Below the pieces are notes generated by a model. That model was not told the origin of the DNA and made no database searches. It saw only the letters and a program-made list of their open reading frames with translations. DNA of 64,000 bases from an uncultured Planctomycetaceae bacterium (GTDB lineage: Bacteria > Planctomycetota > Planctomycetia > Planctomycetales > Planctomycetaceae), in assembly GCA_943787265.1 (NCBI GenBank), contig CALSLT010000025.1, forward strand, positions 1 through 64,000, in the 5' to 3' direction. Made by a program: the position numbers and the translations under genes. Shown piece by piece: positions 19,038 to 25,451 of the stretch; positions within the stretch are counted from its first letter, which is position 1, and every line of letters begins with the position of its first letter.

Positions 19038-19495
19038 ACGGCCTGGCTCCGACTCCACGGCGGTGTCGAGCCAGTGGCCTGGGGTCGCTGCTCTTCGTGG
19101 CCCCGCTTGTCGTAGCCCTTGATCTCGTTCGTCATCTCACCCGTGTCGTTTCGCTTCACGACGCGGACATCGATGACCAGCGGGAGGTCGTGCAGCTCGA
19201 GGCTGTCGCCAGGCCGCATCACACCGGTGGCGTGACAGATGGCCGAGAGCTCCTGCTCGGCAATCCGCACGGCCTCGGCACTGGGGTTCTTCAGGTTCAG
19301 CCGAGCCCACAGCTTGCGTCCCTTGTGGTCACCCTCAAGCACCTCGAACGTCAGTTCCAGGTACTGCCCGTTCCCATTCTTCGTCGGCTTGAACTCGCTG
19401 CTTGTGATGGCCGCGACGTAGCGACCGTTGGGCAGCGGCTCGAAGGATGACAACGGGTCAACCTGCGTCGCATCGAATCCTGATAAAGTTGGCAT
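19034..19495 (-). CDS. DUF669 family protein, possible single-strand DNA binding protein
   Basis: 153 residues. ATG at 19495 follows GAGGAGAGTACGTC; the frame is open far upstream, but that extension is the antisense of the ATPase gene and is not real. FEPLPNGRYVAAITSSEFKP, GQYLELTFEVLEGDHKGRK and LWARLNLKNPSAEAVRIAEQ are the DUF669 hallmarks. The family forms an OB-like fold and is nearly always encoded beside Sak4-like ATPases and exonucleases in phage recombination modules, as here. The C-terminus is polar and rich in R, E, Q and P, as in many single-strand binding proteins. Confidence 0.85.
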   Translation of the reverse strand: MPTLSGFDATQVDPLSSFEPLPNGRYVAAITSSEFKPTKNGNGQYLELTFEVLEGDHKGRKLWARLNLKNPSAEAVRIAEQELSAICHATGVMRPGDSLELHDLPLVIDVRVVKRNDTGEMTNEIKGYDKRGHEEQRPQATGSTPPWSRSQAV

Positions 19496-19571
19496 GACGT
19501 ACTCTCCTCGCAGAAAAAGAAGTGGAAGCAGCGGACGGCAGACAAACCGCTCGCTGAAAAGCGTGCTTTGG

Positions 19572-20303
19572 TTACGAAACCAGGGCGGCAGCGAAGGCCC
19601 GATAGTCGAGCGGCAATTCATCGGGCAGTCCGCAGCGATTCTTTGCGACGTGTGCAGGCCGCTCGGTCGTACGGATGATCCGCTCGCCCTGACCGACACC
19701 GATGGCCCGCTTGTCGAATCCCTCACCACTCGCCTTGGCGTAGGTGCGGTAGTTCGCGAACAACACCTCGTCGCACCATTCCTGCACGACGGCCGAAGCC
19801 AGCTTGTGCAGCTTCGGCGAATATCGGTCGTACGACTCGGTCTCGGGATTCTCGAAGCGTTCAATCTTCGCATGAGCGAGCAGGATGACCGTCATCCCAC
19901 GCTCGTTACGCAGCCAGTCCAGAGCGACGAGCACCTCGCGCCAGTACGTCAGCGCGAACGTGTAGCCCTTGGCGTAGCCGATGTCCTCAATATTCTCGAC
20001 GCCACGATCGACGCAGACCTGAGCGTGAATCAGCCGCTCAAGCCAGTCGAGCGTGTCGATCACGACCGTACGAAACTCGTGCTCATCGCTCGCGAGTTCC
20101 TGCAGACGCTGCTGAAATTCGGCATACGACTGACAGAGCGGGAACGCGTGGCAGTCGATATCCGACAGCCCATCCTCAGTAGGAATGAACACCGGACTCG
20201 AAGCCATGGCGCCGAACGAACTCTTCCCAAGCCCGTGCGGGCCATATAGCAGCATGCGACGCGGCTTTGATTGGCGGCCGCTTTCAATGTCTGACAGTGA
20301 CAT
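19572..20303 (-). CDS. Sak4-like RecA-fold ATPase
   Basis: 243 residues from ATG at 20303 (GGAGGAAAG upstream). Walker A is LLYGPHGLGKSSFG (about residues 17-30) and Walker B is FRTVVIDTLDWLE (about 77-89); VILLAHAKIERF (about 135) supplies the sensor-type histidine. The layout matches the short AAA_24/Sak4 ATPases of phages, which promote annealing or strand exchange with a DUF669-type protein. The DUF669 gene follows 76 bases downstream. Confidence 0.85.
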   Translation of the reverse strand: MSLSDIESGRQSKPRRMLLYGPHGLGKSSFGAMASSPVFIPTEDGLSDIDCHAFPLCQSYAEFQQRLQELASDEHEFRTVVIDTLDWLERLIHAQVCVDRGVENIEDIGYAKGYTFALTYWREVLVALDWLRNERGMTVILLAHAKIERFENPETESYDRYSPKLHKLASAVVQEWCDEVLFANYRTYAKASGEGFDKRAIGVGQGERIIRTTERPAHVAKNRCGLPDELPLDYRAFAAALVS

Positions 20304-20335
20304 TCTTTCCTCCAATTTCTTGATCAAAGTGAGAG

Positions 20336-20419
20336 TTAGTGAGCACCGCCACAGCGGCACTCAACAATGGATTCCCCGCAGTCGGGGCAGCTGATTTCTG
20401 ACTGGCAGGTCTGTTTCAT
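20336..20419 (-). CDS. 27-residue zinc-ribbon microprotein
   Basis: The frame starts with ATG at 20419, overlapping the exonuclease stop codon as ATGA, and encodes MKQTCQSEIS, then CPDCGES, then CRCGGAH before TAA. The CxxC...CxC spacing plus a terminal histidine fit a single zinc knuckle. The tight overlap with the upstream gene and the 32-base spacing to the ATPase start support real translation. Very short ORFs can arise by chance, but four to five cysteines in 27 residues in this position are unlikely by chance. Function unknown; a DNA- or protein-binding accessory is possible. Confidence 0.55.
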   Translation of the reverse strand: MKQTCQSEISCPDCGESIVECRCGGAH

Positions 20420-21240
20420 ACGACCATCTCCAGCACGCGGACCTTCTCGTAGCGGGTCGGCCACACGCCGGACGCCTCACATTTCTGGAACTCGCGAATC
20501 GCCGCCTCGTTCTCGCGTCGTGCCAGTTGCAGGCTCGCCCGACCGGCTTCCCAGACTCCGCAGCGATACGGCTCCTTCTTCTCGACGGCGATAATCGACA
20601 CGTCCGGGAAGACGTTTCCTGCGGCATCAATCACGCCGGCGTAGAACGCCATCTGATGCAGATAGCCGAACCGCCGCGCATCGGCCTCGAACCAATCCAG
20701 ATCGTCGCAGGTCTTCAAGTCGACGAATCGAGGAACATCGGCAGCCGTTCCATCCACGAGGCCACCGGGTCGCCACCAGTCCATGCGGATCTGGCTGGGC
20801 GAACCGCAGTAGCCGATACGAACGCCCGCTTCCGGCTCACCGGCTGACAGCAGTACCTGAGCCTCCGGATGCGCGGCGACAGCATCCGCCATGCGAAGCA
20901 CGTCGGCCCCCTGCGTATCGCTGATCACATCGCGAGGCTCGTCCGCCTTCCATTCGGCGAAGGCTTTGGTCTCACGTCCAAACGGCTTGCCGGTGCGATC
21001 GTTGATCGGTCCGCCACCAATCAGGTAGCGGTCGTCGAATTCAGACTGGCCTTCCAGAATGAGGCAGTGAGCGGCTCGACCAATGAGGTACGCGCTGGAC
21101 TGAGAATCCGAGATCAGCCCGGATCGTTTTCGATGCAGCAGCTCGGGGCATTTCCGGAAGTCCGCCAGTTGATGGCTGCTGAGATAGTGCCGGGCCTTGC
21201 CGTGATACTCGTGTTCGGCTTCGTGAATAATGGGGATCAT
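20416..21240 (-). CDS. RecE-like PD-(D/E)XK exonuclease (DUF3799-type)
   Basis: 274 residues. The N-terminal SSHQLADFRKCPELLHRKRS and AYLIGRAAHCLILEG (His) match the entry helices of PDDEXK exonucleases of the YqaJ/RecE class. The catalytic core is GLVDGTAADVPRFVDLKTCD (Asp, then D-x-K, about residues 162-180), followed by FGYLHQMAFYAGVID with the conserved Gln. These enzymes chew one strand of duplex DNA and feed single strands to an annealing protein, a role that suits the ATPase and DUF669 genes downstream. Length is close to family members that lack the long RecE N-terminus. Confidence 0.85.
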   Translation of the reverse strand: MIPIIHEAEHEYHGKARHYLSSHQLADFRKCPELLHRKRSGLISDSQSSAYLIGRAAHCLILEGQSEFDDRYLIGGGPINDRTGKPFGRETKAFAEWKADEPRDVISDTQGADVLRMADAVAAHPEAQVLLSAGEPEAGVRIGYCGSPSQIRMDWWRPGGLVDGTAADVPRFVDLKTCDDLDWFEADARRFGYLHQMAFYAGVIDAAGNVFPDVSIIAVEKKEPYRCGVWEAGRASLQLARRENEAAIREFQKCEASGVWPTRYEKVRVLEMVV

Positions 21241-21288
21241 GAATTCGCTCCTGTGCTGGATTTGAAACCCGCTGTTTGAAAGATGAGT

Positions 21289-21837
21289 TCAGAGTTCGAG
21301 CGTGACATCCGCCGCGGCGAAGGCGTCGTGTAGTTGCCGCACCTGACGTTTGATGACGGATAGCGGCACGCCATCGGACCTCGCGACTTCCGTGACCGAC
21401 TCGGTCATCAGTCGTCCCGCCAGCTCCTGCAGCTCAGGCGGCAGGCGTTCCAGCACCGTGGCGACGTCGCACTGCAGATCGACGGCCGGGACGTGACTGG
21501 GAACGTCGACATCCGGTGACTCGGGCACAAAGCGGATGTGCTGACGCTCCATCCGACGTTGTCTCACCAGCTTCGATGCGGCATTCCTGATGACAATCGC
21601 CACGAACGTGAGTGGTTGAGACTTGCGAGGATCGAATGCCGGCCAGCTTTCAAGCAGCCTCAGCAGCAGCTCCTGCTGCAGGTCTTCCCGCTCGTTTTCG
21701 GCGAACCCTCCATGACCGATCAGTCGATCAGCCGTGCATTCGACCAGCCAACGGGCATAGTCGTCCCCATGTTTATGCGGGATCTCAAACAGCGATTCCG
21801 GTGAGACAGCAGTTGGTTGGACAGCAGACTTCGGCAT
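21289..21837 (-). CDS. Sigma-70-like regulator, first gene of replication operon
   Basis: 182 residues from ATG at 21837. A region-2-like segment (NEREDLQQELLLRLLESWPA and FDPRKSQPLTFVAIVIRNAA, about residues 45-95) and a region-4-like helix-turn-helix (VTEVARSDGVPLSVIKRQVR, about 150-170) are separated by a short linker. It is the first gene of the minus-strand cassette and diverges from another sigma-like gene at 22159 across a repeat-rich spacer. It could direct transcription of the element or act as a switch; it may also have lost true sigma function, since promoter-contacting residues cannot be judged here. Confidence 0.75.
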   Translation of the reverse strand: MPKSAVQPTAVSPESLFEIPHKHGDDYARWLVECTADRLIGHGGFAENEREDLQQELLLRLLESWPAFDPRKSQPLTFVAIVIRNAASKLVRQRRMERQHIRFVPESPDVDVPSHVPAVDLQCDVATVLERLPPELQELAGRLMTESVTEVARSDGVPLSVIKRQVRQLHDAFAAADVTLEL

Positions 21838-21921
21838 CAACCCGGCTCCAGTTAAAGGTGCGATTTACAAACGCCTCTATCTGTTTATTAGCCGCTCGAC
21901 CCTCGAGTTCGGGGTGCCATT

Positions 21922-22088
21922 TCACACGAACGCACACGAATGGCGTGGCACTGCATAGTGCGGTGCCATGGCACTGCATCGCTTTCGTTTTTCGTTCGTT
22001 TTCCCTTCGTGTATTCGTTTTTCGTTCGTGTAGCGTTCGTTTTTCATTCGTGTATTCGTGTTGAGGTCTAGATACATGGCACCGCACT
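21922..22088. promoter_or_regulatory. Repeat-rich divergent control region, possible operator or origin
   Basis: Between the two sigma-like genes, TTCGT occurs ten times on the plus strand within about 80 bases (21982-22060), mostly as TTCGTTTTTCGTTCGT and ATTCGTGT variants; two opposite-strand copies (ACACGAA) lie at 21924-21941. A perfect 14-base inverted repeat AGTGCGGTGCCATG / CATGGCACCGCACT brackets the array at 21957-21970 and 22075-22088, and TGGCACTGCAT occurs twice near its left arm. Such arrays are seen at iteron origins and multi-site operators. Both divergent promoters should also lie here. The exact role is inference. Confidence 0.6.
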
Positions 22089-22158
22089 CTGAATGAAGAT
22101 TCCCTCGCCACACCGGGACTGGCCTGGTGGGATCACATTCAGAGAAGTGAGGGAAGTC

Positions 22159-22893
22159 ATGCAGAACAGCTATCACGGAGTACTGGAAGACTGGAAAGTC
22201 GAGCTCATTCGTCAGCGGGCACGATTGCATCGAGTCCGGGCTCAGGACTTACCGGATATTGAGCAGGAACTTGCCACGACGTTGCTGTGCCTTGAATACA
22301 GTCAGGACCACGAACAGGGGGCGACCGAGCGGACATTCGTGACCGAGGTCATTGACCGCAGCATTCGAGCCCTGTTACGCAAAGAACGGCGCTATCGCGA
22401 TCGTGTTGCGGAGGAAGATGGAAACGGTCTGCCTGAAGAAGTCGAAATCGACAAGCGGCTGCATCAGGCCGACGTTGTTGCTGATGTCCGTCACATGCTG
22501 TCCGAGTTTAACGACACGGATCGAGCGATCTGCCTGTTGCTGTCGGACGGAGCTTCAGTCGCAGCGATCGCCACAGAACTCACCATCGACTGGCATGCCG
22601 TGCAGCGTCGCATCGAGAACATTCGTAATCGTTTCAGTGCTTTGAACATGGATCGAGCTTCCGCTTCAGTAGAGGCCCACGAATCACCGCTGTTGATCAG
22701 CGCTGGAGACGCAGCGTCCATGTGTGGCCGCTCGGAAAGAACGTGGCGGGCCTGGGATTCCGCAGGCTGGATCCCTCAGCCAGTTCGCATCGGTCGCTCC
22801 ACGATGTGGCGACGTGACGAGCTCCAGGAATGGATCACCGCCGGTTGCCCGCGACGCGACGACTGGGAAATTCGCCGACAAAGCTCGGCGTAA
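22159..22893 (+). CDS. Sigma-like domain fused to AlpA/excisionase HTH
   Basis: 244 residues from ATG at 22159, with GAGGGAAG just upstream; the frame opens at 22093 but without a good site. Residues about 1-165 look like a degenerate sigma factor: PDIEQELATTLLCLEYSQDH (region 2) and NDTDRAICLLLSDGASVAAI with ELTIDWHAVQRRIENIRNRF (region 4). Residues about 178-232 form an AlpA/excisionase-type helix-turn-helix, SAGDAASMCGRSERTWRAWD then RIGRSTMWRRDELQEWI. AlpA proteins regulate excision in phage satellites. It is transcribed toward the integrase, 89 bases upstream of it, so it may control integration state as well as transcription. The fusion of these two parts is unusual. Confidence 0.75.
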   Translation: MQNSYHGVLEDWKVELIRQRARLHRVRAQDLPDIEQELATTLLCLEYSQDHEQGATERTFVTEVIDRSIRALLRKERRYRDRVAEEDGNGLPEEVEIDKRLHQADVVADVRHMLSEFNDTDRAICLLLSDGASVAAIATELTIDWHAVQRRIENIRNRFSALNMDRASASVEAHESPLLISAGDAASMCGRSERTWRAWDSAGWIPQPVRIGRSTMWRRDELQEWITAGCPRRDDWEIRRQSSA

Positions 22894-22982
22894 GCGATTC
22901 TTCGCTTGCTGGGTGAATCTGAATGAACAACATCGATCCATATCGGGCCGACAAAGAGCCCGCTTTTACAGGAGAACAACAC

Positions 22983-24665
22983 ATGGCCAGTCTCTACAAG
23001 AAACCCATCGTCAAAAATGATCCAAAGACGGGCAAGGTGCTCAGAAGCAAATCAAAGAAATGGTGGGGCCGTTATCGCGACGCCCTCGGCCAGGAGAAAC
23101 GCACTCCCCTCGCGAAAGACAAAACGGCCGCCCAGGCCATGCTGAGCGAGATCGTTCGGAAGGTCGAACTGGAAAAAGCCGGCCACGCGGACCCATTCGA
23201 AGCACACGCCAAACGACCGATCGAGGAGCATATTCAAGATTTTGAGCAGCACTTGAGCTCGAAAGGCAACACCGAGAAGTATGTTCGAGAAACGACAGCT
23301 CGAGTAAGAGCGGTGATTCAGGATAGTGGCTGCAAGGTGATTCGAGACATCTCTGCATCAAAGATTCAGAGTCATCTCGCAGATTGCCGCTCCTCTGGCC
23401 TCGCGGTTGAGACAAGTAACCATTACCTGCGAGCGGTCAAAAATTTCTGCCGCTGGTTGATGCGGGATCGGCGGACTCCTGAGAGCCCTGTCGCTCATCT
23501 GTCGATACTGAATTCGAAGAGTGACCGTCGTCATGAGCGACGAGCGCTATCCAGCGACGAACTTAGACTTCTTGTTGAAGCTGCGGAGACTGGCCGCAGT
23601 ATTGAATCCATTTCCGGGGCAGACCGGGCGATGATGTACGTGTTGGCTGCGTGGACAGGATACCGCAAGGGAGAAATTGGCAGCCTGACGTTGCAGTCAT
23701 TGCAGCTGGATGCAGACCCACCGACGGCAACGGTTTCTGCGGCGTACAGCAAACGACGGCGTGAAGACTCACAGATTCTTCATCCGGACGTGGTCATGCG
23801 ACTGCGATCATGGATCGAGACGAAACAGGGGCTGAAGCCAGACGCGATACTGTTTCCGGTATCTGGCAGAATTCCAGGTGGAGTCGAACGCAAGACTGCA
23901 AAGATGATGAAGCTGGATTTGGCGAAAGCCCGTTCATCCTGGTTGAAGCACGCTCAATCGGAAGAGGACCTGATTGAACGGACCGCGTCAGATTTTCTTT
24001 CGTATGAATCACATGACGGAAAGTTCGCCGATTTTCATTCAAACCGTCACACATTCATCACGAGTCTTTCGAGAAACAACATCCCACCTCGAATGGCCCA
24101 ATCGCTCGCCCGTCATTCCGATATTCGATTAACGATGGGGACGTACACGCACTTGGATCTTCACGACCAGCGATCGGCTATTGAGTCTCTGCCGGGATTC
24201 TCAATTGAAAGGTCGGAGATCACTGAATCCAGGCATGCTGAGCGACGTGTCGCAGGCTGCCCGCCCAACGCACGAGAAAAAATGGTGCCCAAAATGGTGC
24301 CCAGTGGTGCCGAAAATGGTACCATTCACCTCGCCGCTGAGACGTATGAGTCTTCGTCAATTTGCAACGAAAGCGTCGGGGAAGCGGAGGATGAGGAAGA
24401 CTTACCGAACGTCGTAAGTCGCGATTCCCCCAAGCAGTTACGCTGCGTATCGCCCGCTGCTGCAAGGCCTTACAGCGGGGACGAAACGCCGCGTAAAGAA
24501 AGCACGCCCGGGAGGACTCGAACCTCCGACCGCCGGATTAGAAATCCGGTGCTCTATCCAGCTGAGCTACGGGCGCAATTCAGAATTTGCTGCGTCACTT
24601 CTTTTGCTTCGCGATTTGCTTCGATGCTGGTGAGAAGTTGCTGTGTCGCGAGCTCAGCATTCTAG
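22983..24665 (+). CDS. Tyrosine recombinase (integrase), frame runs through tRNA-Arg
   Basis: 560 residues from ATG at 22983 (GGAGAACAACAC upstream). A SAM-like DNA-binding domain (about residues 75-175) precedes the catalytic domain: Arg in WTGYRKGEIGSLT (about 228), Lys in YSKRRRED, HSNRHTF for H-x-x-R (about 365), LARHSD (about 388) and the nucleophile in TYTHLD (about 400). From about 430 on the tail has no known fold and its last part (GRTRTSDRRIRNP, about residues 510-522) is the antisense reading of tRNA-Arg at 24503-24576. That tail is probably a by-product of insertion at the tRNA. The enzyme should integrate and excise the element at the tRNA 3' end. Confidence 0.92.
   Translation: MASLYKKPIVKNDPKTGKVLRSKSKKWWGRYRDALGQEKRTPLAKDKTAAQAMLSEIVRKVELEKAGHADPFEAHAKRPIEEHIQDFEQHLSSKGNTEKYVRETTARVRAVIQDSGCKVIRDISASKIQSHLADCRSSGLAVETSNHYLRAVKNFCRWLMRDRRTPESPVAHLSILNSKSDRRHERRALSSDELRLLVEAAETGRSIESISGADRAMMYVLAAWTGYRKGEIGSLTLQSLQLDADPPTATVSAAYSKRRREDSQILHPDVVMRLRSWIETKQGLKPDAILFPVSGRIPGGVERKTAKMMKLDLAKARSSWLKHAQSEEDLIERTASDFLSYESHDGKFADFHSNRHTFITSLSRNNIPPRMAQSLARHSDIRLTMGTYTHLDLHDQRSAIESLPGFSIERSEITESRHAERRVAGCPPNAREKMVPKMVPSGAENGTIHLAAETYESSSICNESVGEAEDEEDLPNVVSRDSPKQLRCVSPAAARPYSGDETPRKESTPGRTRTSDRRIRNPVLYPAELRAQFRICCVTSFASRFASMLVRSCCVASSAF
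24503..24576 (-). tRNA. tRNA-Arg(TCT)
   Basis: The minus strand folds into a standard cloverleaf of 74 bases: acceptor GCGCCCG with CGGGCGT, D-stem GCTC/GAGC, anticodon stem CCGGA/TCCGG with loop TTTCTAA, and T-arm GGAGG-TTCGAGT-CCTCC. The anticodon TCT reads AGA/AGG arginine codons. CCA is not encoded. Its 3' end faces the integrative element and the integrase frame runs across it in antisense, marking it as the likely integration site. Confidence 0.95.
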
Positions 24666-24990
24666 TTGGATCGAAGCAATGAGCAATCGCACGCGGTCGG
24701 TTGCCAAGACCCCGTTTGTTGCGTGAACACCACGACGTTGCCGCAACATGATGCTATTGGGAAACGTGCCGTACAGAGGCCGCGTTCTTGTGTGGATTAG
24801 GACCGCTTTTGGTGCGAGTCTTAAGTTGTTGTGATGAAATAGGTTATCTGTAGTTGTGGCAGGGTTGTAAATTTTCTTGAACACTTTGGCACTCGGGCTG
24901 CTTTACATCGACATCAGCGAGCAGACGTCGAGAACAACGACGCGACTGACTGCTGCCATCCGAAACCTGCCAGCCATGAGGAACGCTTCA
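24577..24990. other. Intergenic region upstream of tRNA-Arg
   Basis: It must hold the tRNA promoter (minus) and the promoter of the 24991 gene (plus). The first 89 bases still belong to the integrase frame. No conserved protein, repeat or RNA is seen. Confidence 0.4.
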
Positions 24991-25293
24991 ATGACAACTC
25001 TATTCACACAATTGCTCAATGACGAAAACGGCTTCCTGATGTCGGCGGAACTGATCCTGCTGGCGTCGATTCTTGTGATCGGGTTGGTCGTTGGTCTGAC
25101 CGAAGTTTCGTTTGCGATCAACAATGAACTCGAAGATGTCGCTTCGGCTTTCAGCTCGATGAATCAGTCGTATTCAGCAAGCGGGTCGCACTCTCGGGGC
25201 AAAGGGCGACGAACTGGAAGTCGATTCAATGATGAGCGAGACAACTGCGATAGCCAATGGGACATACAGGGGAGCGGCTGGCAGGGGGAATAA
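24991..25293 (+). CDS. Small single-pass membrane protein, planctomycete-conserved
   Basis: 100 residues. ATG at 24991 follows GAGGAACGC; the in-frame extension upstream has no ribosome site. After a short N-terminus with LNDENGF, one hydrophobic helix spans about residues 17-34 (AELILLASILVIGLVVGLTE), then a polar, Ser/Gly/Asn-rich tail with INNELEDVASAF and NQSYSASGS. A short acidic-aromatic entry before a single helix resembles class-III pilin-like or Flp-like small proteins, but no cleavage motif is certain. I know this type only as a conserved planctomycete hypothetical; function unknown. A strong terminator follows. Confidence 0.65.
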   Translation: MTTLFTQLLNDENGFLMSAELILLASILVIGLVVGLTEVSFAINNELEDVASAFSSMNQSYSASGSHSRGKGRRTGSRFNDERDNCDSQWDIQGSGWQGE

Positions 25294-25397
25294 TAGGCCA
25301 CCCGCATGGTTTCTGGGCAGAAGTTGGCGCGGTGGCGGCACGAAAGTGCTGCAGGTCATGGCAGCGATCAGTTGCCAGTATTTATATAATGAGACTC

Positions 25398-25438
25398 AAA
25401 ATCGGCCTGCATGCAACACTCGGCATGCGGGCCGATTT
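25398..25438. terminator. Rho-independent terminator, probably bidirectional
   Basis: AAATCGGCCTGCATGC pairs with GCATGCGGGCCGATTT (about 16 bp with one G-T pair) around an 8-base loop, followed by TGTTTTG on the plus strand and by a T run on the minus strand. It lies between the convergent genes ending at 25293 and 25452 and can serve both. Confidence 0.85.
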
Positions 25439-25451
25439 GTTTTGTGGCTGA

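Larger units (their letters stand above)
13065..24576. mobile_element. Integrative element at tRNA-Arg: replication cassette and integrase, no virion genes
   Basis: A minus-strand run of phage-type replication and recombination genes (21837 down to 13065), a divergent regulator and a tyrosine integrase whose frame runs into tRNA-Arg define this unit of about 11.5 kb. The tRNA 3' end faces the element, the usual arrangement for tRNA-integrating elements. No terminase, portal, capsid, protease or tail gene is present, and both flanks are ordinary chromosomal genes. Size and content fit a phage satellite or integrative plasmid. The left boundary is set by gene content: I found no copy of the tRNA 3' end near 12900-13065, so the true edge is uncertain. 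Confidence 0.7.

Noticed and set aside
19496..19873. N-terminal extension of the DUF669 protein
   Set aside because: The extension overlaps the ATPase gene in another frame, is arginine/serine-rich, and the ATG at 19495 has a strong ribosome site.
13065..24576. Complete prophage
   Set aside because: No structural, packaging or lysis gene is visible within the element or beside it.
24500..24665. Integrase C-terminal tail as a functional domain
   Set aside because: TRTSDRRIRNP is the antisense reading of tRNA-Arg, a known source of false protein tails.
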